Positions 1 to 8,706 of a DNA stretch of 64,000 bases are shown here, piece by piece. Made by a program: the position numbers and the translations under genes. The notes under the pieces are model-generated. The model saw nothing but the letters and a program-made list of their open reading frames with translations, had not been told where the DNA came from and did not search any database. Each line of letters begins with the position of its first letter. The first letter of the stretch is position 1. The stretch comes from Bacteroidales bacterium UBA3653 (GTDB taxonomy: Bacteria > Bacteroidota > Bacteroidia > Bacteroidales > Paludibacteraceae), in contig DFKE01000014.1 in assembly GCA_002373505.1 (NCBI GenBank), positions 186,001-250,000 of the forward strand, in the 5' to 3' direction.

Positions 1-228
1 AACGTCAGTGATGACTCCGGGGATGGTAGCAAATTCATGATCAATACCACTGATCTTGACAGAGCAGATTGCATATCCCTCGAGGCTGCCGAGCAGCACA
101 CGACGGATGGCATTGCCTATCGTAATTCCGTACCCCGGCTCGAGTGGACGGAACTCAAAAATTCCCTTGTTCTCACTCGACTCCAACATGATAACCTTAT
201 CAGGTTTGATGAAATTTAATATTGCCAT
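1..228 (-). CDS. rpoA: RNA polymerase alpha subunit, N-terminal part (cut by window edge)
   Basis: Only the first 76 codons are inside the window; the gene runs off the left edge. The translation begins MAILNFIKPDKVIML and contains PLEPGYGITIGNAIRRVLL, the alpha N-terminal-domain segment used for dimerisation and assembly of RNA polymerase. The ATG at 228-226 lies 11 nt after the rpsD stop, as expected for the last part of the alpha operon. In relatives rplQ follows, which would be outside this window. Confidence 0.95.
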   Translation of the reverse strand, partial: MAILNFIKPDKVIMLESSENKGIFEFRPLEPGYGITIGNAIRRVLLGSLEGYAICSVKISGIDHEFATIPGVITDV

Positions 229-239
229 GAATTTAAAAA

Positions 240-845
240 TTATTTAGAGTACAACTCAACGATTAATTGCTCCTTGATATTCTCCGGAATCTCAGCCCGT
301 GCAGGAATATTGAGGAGTTTGCCGGCTTTCTCAGCCTCGTTCCACTCGAGCCAACCATATTTTGCATGATTGAAGCCCTGGAGAGAGGAAGCAATAACCT
401 CAAGAGATTTGGATTTCTCACGTACAGCAATTACCTGTCCCGGTTTAACGGAATAGGAAGGAATATTCACCACCTGTCCGTCCACCGTGATATGACGGTG
501 CGAAACGAGCTGGCGTGCTGCTGCACGGGTAGGAGCGATACCGAGACGGTAAACGATGTTATCCAGACGACATTCGAGAAGCTGGATAAGGATCTCACCG
601 GTAATACCTTTAGTACGAGCTGCTTTTGCGAAAAGAAGACGGAACTGACGCTCCAGTACACCATAGGTGTATTTTGCTTTCTGCTTCTCTGCCAGCTGGG
701 TACCATATTCAGAGTTTTTCTTACGACGGTTAACACCGTGTTGTCCGGGTGCGTACGGACGTTTTGCAAGCACCTTGTCCTCGCCAAAGATAGGCTCACC
801 GAAACGGCGCGCGATGCGAGATTTTGGGCCAATATATCTTGCCAT
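240..845 (-). CDS. rpsD: 30S ribosomal protein S4
   Basis: 201 residues, full length. S4 organises the 5' domain of 16S rRNA during 30S assembly and in E. coli represses its own operon. It starts MARYIGPKSRIARRF and carries the S4 RNA-binding fold near residues 92-155 (RLDNIVYRLGIAPTRAAARQ). The N-terminal segment lacks the zinc-binding cysteines of the C+ type of S4. It lies between rpsK (112 nt upstream, a spacer filled with 7-bp arrays) and rpoA. Confidence 0.97.
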   Translation of the reverse strand: MARYIGPKSRIARRFGEPIFGEDKVLAKRPYAPGQHGVNRRKKNSEYGTQLAEKQKAKYTYGVLERQFRLLFAKAARTKGITGEILIQLLECRLDNIVYRLGIAPTRAAARQLVSHRHITVDGQVVNIPSYSVKPGQVIAVREKSKSLEVIASSLQGFNHAKYGWLEWNEAEKAGKLLNIPARAEIPENIKEQLIVELYSK

Positions 846-876
846 AAAATAAAATTTTTAAGGGTTAAAAATTTAA

Positions 877-958
877 GTTGAAAGGTGAAAGTTGAAAGGT
901 GAAAGGATTATTTACGCTGTCGTTCCTTTCAATTTTCATTTTTCAATTTTCAATTAAT
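877..958 (-). repeat. Paired 7-bp tandem arrays between rpsK and rpsD
   Basis: Two arrays fill the spacer. At 931-958, read on the plus strand, the units are AATTTTC, ATTTTTC, AATTTTC, AATTAAT, and the last unit runs into the rpsK stop codon. At 877-904 the units are GTTGAAA and GGTGAAA, alternating twice. The two arrays are partly complementary, so the transcript could fold one onto the other. No gene or classic terminator is visible here. Confidence 0.8.
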
Positions 959-1347
959 TAGACACGACGACGTTTCGGAGGACGACAGCCGTTATGCGGC
1001 ATTGGGGTAACGTCAATAATCTCCGTTACATCAATACCCGCAGCGACGCAGGCACGGATAGCCGATTCGCGTCCTTGTCCCGGACCCTTAACGTATGCTT
1101 TTACTTTACGCAAGCCGAGGTCGAAAGCGACCTTGCAGCAGTCTGCTGCTGCCATTTGAGCTGCATAAGGAGTATTCTTTTTGCTGCCACGGAAGCCTTG
1201 TTTACCTGCTGAAGACCAGCTGATAACCTGGCCGTCACCGTTAGCAACCGTAACGATTACATTATTGAAAGAAGACATCACGTGAAGTTGGCCAACACCA
1301 TCAATCTTCACAACGCGCTTCTTAGCTGCAATAGTTTTCTTTGCCAT
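958..1347 (-). CDS. rpsK: 30S ribosomal protein S11
   Basis: 129 residues, full length. S11 forms part of the 30S platform and contacts the E-site mRNA. The conserved C-terminus TPMPHNGCRPPKRRRV and the central GKQGFRGSKKNTPYAAQ are present. The stop codon merges with the AATT-type 7-bp array that fills the spacer to rpsD; rpsM lies 111 nt upstream. Confidence 0.97.
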   Translation of the reverse strand: MAKKTIAAKKRVVKIDGVGQLHVMSSFNNVIVTVANGDGQVISWSSAGKQGFRGSKKNTPYAAQMAAADCCKVAFDLGLRKVKAYVKGPGQGRESAIRACVAAGIDVTEIIDVTPMPHNGCRPPKRRRV

Positions 1348-1371
1348 ATTGTTTGATGAATTAGTTTAATT

Positions 1372-1399
1372 GAGAATTGACAATTGAGAATTGATAATT
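1372..1399. repeat. 7-bp tandem array, 4 units
   Basis: Units GAGAATT, GACAATT, GAGAATT and GATAATT follow one another without gaps just upstream of rpsK. All share the core GANAATT. Nothing else recognisable is in this spacer between rpsM and rpsK. Confidence 0.85.
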
Positions 1400-1458
1400 A
1401 TTCTCCTATGCTGCCAACCTCAAATTCGGTTTAACATTACTTCTTAGCTGTCGCACGA

Positions 1459-1839
1459 TTACTTCGTTGCCTTCTTCTTGTTTGCAACAGTTTTCTTACG
1501 TCCTTTACGGGTACGAGCGTTATTCTTTGTGCTCTGACCGCGAACAGGGAGTCCGATACGATGACGTACACCACGGTAACAACCGATATCCATCAAACGC
1601 TTGATGTTCAATTGTGTTTCCGAACGGAGATCACCTTCCACTTTATAGTTAGCACCGATGATCTCACGGATTTTAGCTGCTTGGTCATCCGTCCAATTCT
1701 CTACTTTGAGGGTAGGGTCAACACCCGCCTCAGCGAGAATTTTCTTTGCGCTTGAACGACCTATTCCGTAGATATAAGTCAGACTGACTTCGCCGCATTT
1801 GTTTTGCGGGATATCTACACCGACAATTCTTATAGCCAT
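1459..1839 (-). CDS. rpsM: 30S ribosomal protein S13
   Basis: 126 residues, full length. S13 lies in the head of the 30S subunit and contacts the P-site tRNA and the 50S bridge. The helix-two-turn-helix segment (YIYGIGRSSAKKILAEAG) and the conserved C-terminal RHRIGLPVRGQSTKNNARTR are seen, followed by a lysine-rich tail. rpmJ lies 71 nt upstream and rpsK 111 nt downstream. Confidence 0.97.
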   Translation of the reverse strand: MAIRIVGVDIPQNKCGEVSLTYIYGIGRSSAKKILAEAGVDPTLKVENWTDDQAAKIREIIGANYKVEGDLRSETQLNIKRLMDIGCYRGVRHRIGLPVRGQSTKNNARTRKGRKKTVANKKKATK

Positions 1840-1910
1840 AATTAAATACTAAGGATAATTTTGTTAAATAAATAATAAAAGAAGATATTGATTCTAATTA
1901 AAAATTACGC

Positions 1911-2027
1911 TTATCCTTGACGCATTTTCATTTTAGGATCCTTCTTGTTAATAACATACAAGTGCCCTTTGCGACGTACAATTTTGCAGTCTGCATTGCG
2001 CTTCTTGATTGATGCTCTTACTTTCAT
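1911..2027 (-). CDS. rpmJ: 50S ribosomal protein L36, zinc-free form
   Basis: 38 codons starting MKVRASIKKRNADCKIVRR and ending MKMRQG, in the standard place between infA and rpsM. The zinc-binding form of L36 has a Cys3-His set; here only one cysteine remains (residue 14), with Asn, Asn and Met/Lys at the other ligand positions, so this is the non-zinc (C-) form. Start and stop (TTA at 1911) were set by hand because the gene is short. Confidence 0.95.
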   Translation of the reverse strand: MKVRASIKKRNADCKIVRRKGHLYVINKKDPKMKMRQG

Positions 2028-2055
2028 AGTAAAAACTTTGTTTTTGATTTAATAA

Positions 2056-2274
2056 TTACTTGTAGCGGAAGGAGATGCGACCTTTGGTGAGGTCATACGG
2101 ACTCATCTCTACTTTAACTCGATCACCGGCCAGAATCTTAATGTAATGCATTCTCATCTTACCGGAGATATGGGCGATAATGAGCGGACCGTTCTCCAAT
2201 TGGACACGGAACATTGCGTTGGACAATGCCTCTACTACCGTTCCATCCACTTCGATGCTGTCTTGTTTTGCCAT
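2056..2274 (-). CDS. infA: Translation initiation factor IF-1
   Basis: 72 residues, the usual length. IF-1 occupies the ribosomal A site during initiation. It is a single S1-type OB fold (MAKQDSIEVDGTVVEALSNA at the start, GDRVKVEMSPYDLTKGRI near the end). It lies 12 nt after map, and rpmJ follows. Confidence 0.97.
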   Translation of the reverse strand: MAKQDSIEVDGTVVEALSNAMFRVQLENGPLIIAHISGKMRMHYIKILAGDRVKVEMSPYDLTKGRISFRYK

Positions 2275-2286
2275 ACTTCTTATTGT

Positions 2287-3072
2287 TTAGATGAATTTGT
2301 CTCCCAATACGGATTGGATGTAATCAAACGTGGACAAGATATCCGCCTTGCCGTTTCGTACGCACACGGATAACTCGTAATGTGCTGCAGGTTTGCGGTC
2401 GATGGTACGGGCTGTCCATCCGTCATCCTCGATAAGGATATTGCGGCGTCCGAGCGTGATCATCGGCTCAATAGCGAGCGTCATGCAGGATTTAAGGACG
2501 ATGCCGTTACCGCGACGGCCATAATTGCATACCTCGGGTTCCTCATGCATCTCGCGTCCGATACCATGTCCCACGAACTCGCGTACAACGCCGTAACCGG
2601 CTTTTTCGCAGTGGTTCTGGATAGCGAAAGACACATCGCCTAAGCGTTTGCCCGTTACTGCCTGTTCGATTCCGAGATAAAGAGCTTCCTTCGTCGTCCG
2701 GAGGAGTTTCATGATCTCCGGACTAACCTCTCCCACCGGGAAAGTATAAGCACTATCGGAATGCCATCCATTGAGTTCTATCGAGGAATCCACAGAGATG
2801 ATATCTCCTTCTTTCAAGTAAACCTTGTCAGACGGGATACCATGTACCACCTGTTCATTGACCGAAGTACAAAGAGTTGCAGGATATCCCTCGTATCCAA
2901 GACACGCGGGTCTTCCCCCGTTATCCATGATGAACTCATATGCTATCTTATCCAGTTGGGCGGTAGTAACACCCGGCTTGATAGCCTTCGCTACTTCGGC
3001 GTAGGTCTTACCAAGCAGGATGTTGCTTGCCCGCATGAGCTCTATTTCTTCGTCCGTCTTGAGAAAAATCAT
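2287..3072 (-). CDS. map: Methionine aminopeptidase, type I
   Basis: 261 residues. It removes the N-terminal methionine from new proteins in the cytoplasm. The two-metal site of the pita-bread fold can be traced: ISVDSSIELNGWHSDSAY (two Asp), GHGIGREMHEEP (His), TLAIEPMI (Glu) and the last Glu in AAHYELSVCV, where the more usual EHT is ELS. There is no N-terminal zinc-finger extension. It sits between secY and infA, as in related genomes. Confidence 0.96.
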   Translation of the reverse strand: MIFLKTDEEIELMRASNILLGKTYAEVAKAIKPGVTTAQLDKIAYEFIMDNGGRPACLGYEGYPATLCTSVNEQVVHGIPSDKVYLKEGDIISVDSSIELNGWHSDSAYTFPVGEVSPEIMKLLRTTKEALYLGIEQAVTGKRLGDVSFAIQNHCEKAGYGVVREFVGHGIGREMHEEPEVCNYGRRGNGIVLKSCMTLAIEPMITLGRRNILIEDDGWTARTIDRKPAAHYELSVCVRNGKADILSTFDYIQSVLGDKFI

Positions 3073-3078
3073 CTAAAA

Positions 3079-3115
3079 GTACGATTTACAAATGTACGAT
3101 GTACGATTTACAATC
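3079..3115. repeat. 7-bp tandem array between secY and map
   Basis: Units TACGATT, TACAAATG, TACGATG, TACGATT, TACAATC: period 7 with one 8-bp unit. The array fills most of the 52-nt spacer. Confidence 0.75.
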
Positions 3116-3124
3116 TCTGACAAA

Positions 3125-4468
3125 TTAGTAAGCCATAGCACCGGAGCGTCCTTTGATGCGCATACCGGACTCAAAGAATCCGTCGTAGTGACGCATGAGG
3201 AGATGGCTCTCTATCTGCTGCAATGTATCCAAAATAACACCTACCATGATGAGCAACGATGTACCTCCGAAGAATTGCGCAAATCCCATGGTTACACCGA
3301 ACAGCCGCGCGAAAGCAGGCAGGACGGCGATGAAAGCCAGAAGGATAGAACCCGGGAGGGTGATGCGACTCATGATAGTGTCAATATACTCAGCCGTCTT
3401 CTTACCAGGCTTCACACCGGGAATAAAACCGTTGTTCAGTTTCAGATTTTCTGCCATCTGAACCGGATTGATGATAATCGCGGTGTAGAAATAGGTGAAG
3501 GCGATAATGAGCAGTGCAAATACCAGATTGTACCAGAAGCTGTTGTTATCCATGAAAGCCCGGGTGAAGGCGCTGGGTTCGCCTGAACCAAAGCCTACAA
3601 AAGCAATCGGAATAAACATAATAGCTTGTGCAAAGATAATCGGCATTACGTTAGCGGCGTTAACCTTCAACGGGATGTACTGGCGCACACCTCCGTATTG
3701 CTTGTTACCTTGGATACGCTTTGCATATTGCACCGGAATACGGCGTGTTCCCTGTACCAGCATGATTGCGAAAGCAAACACGAATAACAGGATAACAACC
3801 TCGAGAATGAATACCATCAATCCACCGCCACCGTTTTCGTTAAGACGAGAGGAGAACTCTTGTACGAAAGCTCCCGGGAGACGCGCGATGATACCGATCA
3901 AGATGATGAAGGATATGCCGTTTCCTACACCGCGGTCGGTAATACGCTCACCCAGCCACATAACGAACATAGAGCCCGCTGTAAGGAGAATCGTGGATGA
4001 GATAGTAAACCAGTTGAATCCTATAGCAAGAGGCTGTCCGGCCTGTGCCATCTGTACAGAAAGGTTCACGAGATAACTCGGTCCCTGGAAGAGCAGAATA
4101 GCAACAGTGAGATAGCGGGTGATCTGATTCATCTTCTGGCGTCCGGATTCACCTTCTTTCTGCATCTTCTGGAAATACGGCACCGCAATAGAGAGGAGCT
4201 GGATAACGATAGATGCAGAGATATACGGCATGATACCGAGCGCGAAAATAGACGCATTGGAGAATGCTCCACCGGAGAACATATCCAAGAGCGCCATCAG
4301 ACCTCCAGCTGTCTGGCTATGCAGCGCAGAAAGGGCTGTAGGATCAATACCCGGAAGAACGACAAAAGAACCGAAACGATAGATTAACACGAACAGAGCC
4401 GTTGTCAACAAACGGTTACGGAGGTCTTCGATCTTCCAGATATTTTTACATGTTTCGATAAACTTCAT
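3125..4468 (-). CDS. secY: Preprotein translocase subunit SecY
   Basis: 447 residues with ten hydrophobic segments, the channel of the Sec translocon in the inner membrane. It begins MKFIETCKNIWKIEDLRNR. The first segment with plug-region pattern (GSFVVLPGIDP) and the cytoplasmic loop GTRRIPVQYAKRIQG are typical. It sits between rplO (29 nt upstream) and map. Confidence 0.97.
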   Translation of the reverse strand: MKFIETCKNIWKIEDLRNRLLTTALFVLIYRFGSFVVLPGIDPTALSALHSQTAGGLMALLDMFSGGAFSNASIFALGIMPYISASIVIQLLSIAVPYFQKMQKEGESGRQKMNQITRYLTVAILLFQGPSYLVNLSVQMAQAGQPLAIGFNWFTISSTILLTAGSMFVMWLGERITDRGVGNGISFIILIGIIARLPGAFVQEFSSRLNENGGGGLMVFILEVVILLFVFAFAIMLVQGTRRIPVQYAKRIQGNKQYGGVRQYIPLKVNAANVMPIIFAQAIMFIPIAFVGFGSGEPSAFTRAFMDNNSFWYNLVFALLIIAFTYFYTAIIINPVQMAENLKLNNGFIPGVKPGKKTAEYIDTIMSRITLPGSILLAFIAVLPAFARLFGVTMGFAQFFGGTSLLIMVGVILDTLQQIESHLLMRHYDGFFESGMRIKGRSGAMAY

Positions 4469-4497
4469 AATAAACTACGTTTATTCTGAGTTAATAA

Positions 4498-4944
4498 TTA
4501 GAGTTTAACGACGGAGCCGCCTGCTGCTGTGATAGCAGCCTCTGCGGACTTACTGAAGGCATGTGCTTCGACAGTCAGTTTAGCAGTCAGTGTGCCGTTA
4601 CCCAGGATCTTAACGAGCTGGTTTTTAGCAACGAAACCTGCCTCGTGGAGTTCAACAACGCCGATCTTCTCCAGTTTCTTAGCCTCAGCGAGAGCCTGGA
4701 GAGTAGCGAGGTTGATAGCTTTGTATTCCACGCGGTTGATATTCTTGAAGCCGAACTTAGGCAGACGACGCTGCATAGGCATCTGACCACCCTCGAAACC
4801 GATCTTCTTGCTGTAACCGGAGCGCGATTTAGCACCCTTGTGGCCACGGGTAGAGGTTCCACCCAGGCCCGAACCTGCACCACGGCCGACACGCTTAGCG
4901 GTCTTAACGGAACCGGCTGCAGGGGTAAGATTATTCAATTCCAT
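4498..4944 (-). CDS. rplO: 50S ribosomal protein L15
   Basis: 148 residues. The glycine- and basic-rich N-terminal arm (GRGAGSGLGGTSTRGHKGAK) that threads into 23S rRNA is clear, followed by the conserved GFEGGQMPMQRRLPKFGF. It lies 21 nt after rpmD and 29 nt before secY. Confidence 0.97.
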   Translation of the reverse strand: MELNNLTPAAGSVKTAKRVGRGAGSGLGGTSTRGHKGAKSRSGYSKKIGFEGGQMPMQRRLPKFGFKNINRVEYKAINLATLQALAEAKKLEKIGVVELHEAGFVAKNQLVKILGNGTLTAKLTVEAHAFSKSAEAAITAAGGSVVKL

Positions 4945-4965
4945 GATGATAATTCGTTTTTAGGA

Positions 4966-5142
4966 TTAGTCAATAACTTTAACAAGGTGCTTTACCTTCT
5001 CTACCATACCCAGGATAGCCGGGGTAGCCTCGTGCTCAACGACTGCGTTCATCTTGCGCAGACCGAGAGCTGCCATGGTTTCCTTCTGCACCTTCGGGCA
5101 CTTAATAATACTGCGTACTTGCTGAATTTTAATTTTTGCCAT
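4966..5142 (-). CDS. rpmD: 50S ribosomal protein L30
   Basis: 58 codons, starting MAKIKIQQVRSIIKCP and ending KHLVKVID, in the standard position between rpsE and rplO (21 nt on both sides). The length and the ferredoxin-like pattern match bacterial L30. The gene was defined by hand: CAT at 5140-5142 and TTA at 4966-4968. Confidence 0.94.
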   Translation of the reverse strand: MAKIKIQQVRSIIKCPKVQKETMAALGLRKMNAVVEHEATPAILGMVEKVKHLVKVID

Positions 5143-5163
5143 AATTCGTAGGATTTAGAGGGG

Positions 5164-5670
5164 TTAACCATTAAAAACAGTAGAGAGGCTTACGCCACGG
5201 TTAGCGGCTACGGTACGGGCGTCACGCAACTCGGCGAGCGCCAGAATAGTAGCTTTCACGAGGTTGTGCGGGTTCGACGAACCTTTAGATTTAGCCAATA
5301 CGTCGCGTACGCCGGCGCTCTCCAGAACGGCACGCATAGCACCACCGGCTTTTACTCCGGTACCGTGCGTAGCGGGCTGGATGTAAACCTGCGAACCGCC
5401 GAATTTAGCAAACTGCTCGTGAGGAATTGTTCCCTTCAGAACAGGTACTTGAATCAGGTTCTTCTTTGCAGCCTCGGTAGCTTTCTGCATTGCTGCAGCA
5501 ACCTCGCCTGCTTTACCCAGACCGTAACCTACAATACCATCTTCATTTCCAACAACTACGATAGCTGCGAAAGTGAAAGTACGTCCACCCTTTGTAACTT
5601 TCGTTACTCGGTTGACTGCGACCAGACGCTCCTTGAGCTCAAGGTCTTGTGTTGATTTTACTCTTTGCAT
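5164..5670 (-). CDS. rpsE: 30S ribosomal protein S5
   Basis: 168 residues. S5 supports decoding accuracy at the mRNA entry channel. The double-stranded-RNA-binding-like N domain (KGGRTFTFAAIVVVGNEDG) and the C domain (PATHGTGVKAGGAMRAVLES) are both present. It lies 12 nt after rplR. Confidence 0.97.
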   Translation of the reverse strand: MQRVKSTQDLELKERLVAVNRVTKVTKGGRTFTFAAIVVVGNEDGIVGYGLGKAGEVAAAMQKATEAAKKNLIQVPVLKGTIPHEQFAKFGGSQVYIQPATHGTGVKAGGAMRAVLESAGVRDVLAKSKGSSNPHNLVKATILALAELRDARTVAANRGVSLSTVFNG

Positions 5671-5682
5671 GATCGTAATTTA

Positions 5683-6027
5683 TTAGAATTTGAGACCTGC
5701 CTCGCGAGCAGCATCTGCCAATGATTTAACACGGCCGTGATAGAGGTATCCATTACGGTCAAATACTACTTCTGTGACTCCGGCTTTGATAGCTGCTGCG
5801 GCAATGAGTTTGCCTACCTCAGCGGCTTTCTCGGTCTTAGTCATTTTGTCTTTGATAGCGAGCGACGAAGCGCTGGCAAGGGTCTTACCCTCGAGGTCAT
5901 TGATAACCTGAGCGTAGATCTGGCTGTTAGAACGGAACACGGTCAGACGCGGACGCTCTGCAGTTCCCGACACCTTGGTGCGGATGGAAGCCTTAATCTT
6001 AAGGCGACGTGCAATTTTCTTAATCAT
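5683..6027 (-). CDS. rplR: 50S ribosomal protein L18
   Basis: 114 residues, a normal length for bacterial L18, which binds 5S rRNA. The basic N-terminal arm (MIKKIARRLKIKASIRTKV) and RPRLTVFRSNSQIYAQVI are typical; the end AREAGLKF is the family's conserved C-terminus. Confidence 0.97.
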   Translation of the reverse strand: MIKKIARRLKIKASIRTKVSGTAERPRLTVFRSNSQIYAQVINDLEGKTLASASSLAIKDKMTKTEKAAEVGKLIAAAAIKAGVTEVVFDRNGYLYHGRVKSLADAAREAGLKF

Positions 6028-6045
6028 AATCTTGTTTCCTTTCTA

Positions 6046-6603
6046 TTATTTACCAGCCGACTTACCAGCTTTACGACGAACGATTTCACCTTGGAACTTA
6101 ATACCTTTGCCCTTATACGGTTCCGGTTTGCGGAAGGAGCGGATCTTAGCACAAATCTGGCCAAGCAGCTGCTTGTCGCAAGACTCAAGGGTTACGAGCG
6201 GGTTCTGGTTACGCTCCGACTTGGTTTCCACCTTTACCTCTTTCGGGAGTCCGAGATAGATAGGGTGAGTATAACCGAGCGAGAAGTTCAGCACATTGGG
6301 TTGAGCCAGCTCTACACGGTAACCAACGCCGACAAGTTCAAGAGTTTTCTTATATCCCTCCGAGCAACCTACTACCATATTATGGATGAGCGCGCGGTAG
6401 AGTCCGTGTTTAGCGCGGCACTCTTTCTCATCGTTCGGACGGGTAACATGGCATACACCATCTTCTACGTTTACAGAAATCAGGGGATCAACTGCCTGGC
6501 AGAGCTCACCTTTCGGACCTTTTACGGTCACTACATTCTCCGGGCTAACGGTTACCGTTACGCCGGCAGGAATTGCAATAGGAAGTTTTCCAATTCTTGA
6601 CAT
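6046..6603 (-). CDS. rplF: 50S ribosomal protein L6
   Basis: 185 residues, two repeated alpha/beta domains. It lies near the factor-binding site of the 50S subunit. MSRIGKLPIAIPAGV and the C-terminal KPEPYKGKGIKFQGEIVRRK are diagnostic. It lies 15 nt after rpsH and 18 nt before rplR. Confidence 0.97.
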   Translation of the reverse strand: MSRIGKLPIAIPAGVTVTVSPENVVTVKGPKGELCQAVDPLISVNVEDGVCHVTRPNDEKECRAKHGLYRALIHNMVVGCSEGYKKTLELVGVGYRVELAQPNVLNFSLGYTHPIYLGLPKEVKVETKSERNQNPLVTLESCDKQLLGQICAKIRSFRKPEPYKGKGIKFQGEIVRRKAGKSAGK

Positions 6604-6618
6604 AGCTGTTCCTCCTTA

Positions 6619-7014
6619 TTAATAAACATAGCACAATACTTCACCACCGAGCTGCTGGCCGAGAGCCTCTTTGTTGGTCATCACGCCTTTCGAAGTGGAA
6701 AGGATAGCGATACCGAGACCGTTCAATACGCGCGGCATATCACGGTAACCAACGTACTTACGCAAACCCGGAGTGGATACACGTTTCAAACACTTGATCG
6801 CGTTAACTTTGTTAACCGGATCATACTTGAGGGCAATCTTGATAGTGCCCTGAGGACCATCCTCAACGAACTTGTAGGAAAGGATGTAACCCTTCTCAAA
6901 CAAGATGCGAGTGATCTCTTTCTTCAGATTCGAAGCCGGAACTTCAACCACACGGTGGCCGGCTTTGATAGCATTCCTCAATCGAGTGAGGTAATCTGCA
7001 ATAGGATCTGTCAT
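6619..7014 (-). CDS. rpsH: 30S ribosomal protein S8
   Basis: 131 residues. S8 binds the central domain of 16S rRNA and in E. coli represses the spc operon. It begins MTDPIADYLTRLRNAIKAG and ends with the conserved STSKGVMTNKEALGQQLGGE region. The upstream spacer to rpsN is unusually long for this operon (172 nt) and holds an 11-bp tandem array. Confidence 0.97.
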   Translation of the reverse strand: MTDPIADYLTRLRNAIKAGHRVVEVPASNLKKEITRILFEKGYILSYKFVEDGPQGTIKIALKYDPVNKVNAIKCLKRVSTPGLRKYVGYRDMPRVLNGLGIAILSTSKGVMTNKEALGQQLGGEVLCYVY

Positions 7015-7119
7015 TTGTTTTGTTTTGTTAAATTAATCCCGCCTGTCGGGACAATATTTAATAATGTTAACTTATCGGTCAGGGTTTACAGCGGGCTTAT
7101 CACCATACCAATCTTGGCT

Positions 7120-7152
7120 TTGACCGTCGGTTGACCGTCGGTTGACTGTCGG
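7120..7152. repeat. 11-bp tandem array, 3 units
   Basis: Unit TTGACCGTCGG occurs three times without a gap; the third has one change (TTGACTGTCGG). It lies in the 172-nt spacer between rpsN and rpsH, which otherwise shows no gene. Confidence 0.85.
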
Positions 7153-7186
7153 GATTAGCCCAACTGTATCCCTATCGATTCTTGTT

Positions 7187-7456
7187 TTACCAGCTCGCTT
7201 TCTTTACTCCCGGGATGAGGCCTTTGGAAGCCATCTCGCGGAACTGAATACGGCTGAGACCGAATGCGCGCATGTATCCTTTCGGACGACCGGTCACTTT
7301 GCAACGGTTGTGCAGACGTACCGGACTTGCGTTTTTCGGGAGGGCCTGGAGCCCTACATAGTCACCATCCTTGAGGAGTTGTGCACGTTTAGCTGCGTAT
7401 TTAGCAACGAGCTTTGCGCGTTTTACCTCGCGGGCTTTCATTGATTCTTTTGCCAT
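7187..7456 (-). CDS. rpsN: 30S ribosomal protein S14, zinc-free long form
   Basis: 89 residues, the long form without the CxxC-CxxC zinc site of the short form. The C-terminal RCKVTGRPKGYMRAFGLSRI is typical. It lies 8 nt after rplE. Confidence 0.96.
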   Translation of the reverse strand: MAKESMKAREVKRAKLVAKYAAKRAQLLKDGDYVGLQALPKNASPVRLHNRCKVTGRPKGYMRAFGLSRIQFREMASKGLIPGVKKASW

Positions 7457-7464
7457 AGTCTGAA

Positions 7465-8007
7465 TTACTTTTTAAACGGTAAACCAAACTCACGCAGGAG
7501 TGCGAAGCCCTCCTCATCGGTTTTAGCTGTAGTAACGAACGTGATGTTCATACCCAGCAGTTTGGTGATGTTATCAATGTTAATTTCAGGGAAGATGATC
7601 TGCTCGGTGATACCCAAGGTGTAGTTACCACGGCCGTCCATCTTGTTGTTGATACCTTTGAAGTCGCGGATACGAGGCAGAGCTACACGAACGAGACGCT
7701 CGAGGAACTCATACATCTGCTGGCCGCGGAGGGTAACACATACACCGATCGGCATTTGTTTACGAACCTTGAAGTTAGCGATATCTTTCTTCGAAACGGT
7801 AGCGACTGCTTTCTGACCTGCGATAGCCGTCATCTCCTGGAGAGCGACCTCGATGATCTTCTTGTCGGCAACAGCCTCGCCCAGACCCTGGTTGAGGACG
7901 ATCTTCTGGAGTTTCGGGCACTGCATTACAGTAGTGTAGTTGAACTCCTTCATCAGGATGGGCACGATGCGCTCCTGATAATCTTGCTTAAGACTTGCTG
8001 TATTCAT
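7465..8007 (-). CDS. rplE: 50S ribosomal protein L5
   Basis: 180 residues. L5 binds 5S rRNA in the central protuberance. VTLRGQQMYEFLERLVRVAL and the C-terminal ITFVTTAKTDEEGFALLREF are characteristic. It lies 2 nt after rplX. Confidence 0.97.
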   Translation of the reverse strand: MNTASLKQDYQERIVPILMKEFNYTTVMQCPKLQKIVLNQGLGEAVADKKIIEVALQEMTAIAGQKAVATVSKKDIANFKVRKQMPIGVCVTLRGQQMYEFLERLVRVALPRIRDFKGINNKMDGRGNYTLGITEQIIFPEINIDNITKLLGMNITFVTTAKTDEEGFALLREFGLPFKK

Positions 8008-8009
8008 AA

Positions 8010-8318
8010 TCAGATCTCCTTACCGGTTTTTTTAGATACACGAACGAGCTTACCATCCTTACGAACGCGTCCGATACGAACGGGCTGTCCGTTCTCAACA
8101 ACCTGGAGGTTCGAGATATGGATAGGAGCTTCCTGTTTAACAATTCCGCCTTGCGGATTTTTAGCATTGGGTTTGGTACTCTTGGATACCATATTGACAC
8201 CCTCTACGATAGCGCGCTGCTTGTCAACGAGCACTTCCAGCACACGGCCGGTCTGACCCTTCGAAGCGCCTGCGTTTACGTAAACGATATCACCCTTTTT
8301 GATATGTAATTTTGCCAT
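8010..8318 (-). CDS. rplX: 50S ribosomal protein L24
   Basis: 102 residues. L24 helps start 50S assembly. The N-terminal KOW motif (KKGDIVYVNAGASKGQTGRV) is clear. It is nearly contiguous with rplE. Confidence 0.97.
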   Translation of the reverse strand: MAKLHIKKGDIVYVNAGASKGQTGRVLEVLVDKQRAIVEGVNMVSKSTKPNAKNPQGGIVKQEAPIHISNLQVVENGQPVRIGRVRKDGKLVRVSKKTGKEI

Positions 8319-8338
8319 ACCTGTAATAATTTAGATGA

Positions 8339-8704
8339 TTAGAGCACTTCAGGTGCCAGAGAAATAATTTTCATGTTAGTTTGACGCAGCTCACGAGCTA
8401 CCGGACCGAAGATACGGCTGCCACGGAGTTCACCTGCGTTGGTGATCAACACGCATGCGTTGTCATCAAAGCGGATATAGCTTCCGTCAGCACGGCGTAC
8501 CTCTTTCTTCGTGCGAACAACGATAGCACGGGATACCGTACCATCTTTGATTTCCGACGAAGGGATTACACCCTTAACGGCAACAACGATCGTATCGCCG
8601 AGGGATGCGTAACGCTTCTTGGTACCTCCAAGAACGCGGATGCAGAGTGCTTGCTTAGCACCGCTGTTGTCACATACTGTGAGACGAGATTCTTGCTGTA
8701 CCAT
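8339..8704 (-). CDS. rplN: 50S ribosomal protein L14
   Basis: 121 residues. The start MVQQESRLTVCDNSGAKQAL and the end RQTNMKIISLAPEVL are highly conserved. L14 forms a bridge to the 30S subunit. It lies 2 nt after rpsQ. Confidence 0.97.
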   Translation of the reverse strand: MVQQESRLTVCDNSGAKQALCIRVLGGTKKRYASLGDTIVVAVKGVIPSSEIKDGTVSRAIVVRTKKEVRRADGSYIRFDDNACVLITNAGELRGSRIFGPVARELRQTNMKIISLAPEVL

Positions 8705-8706
8705 AA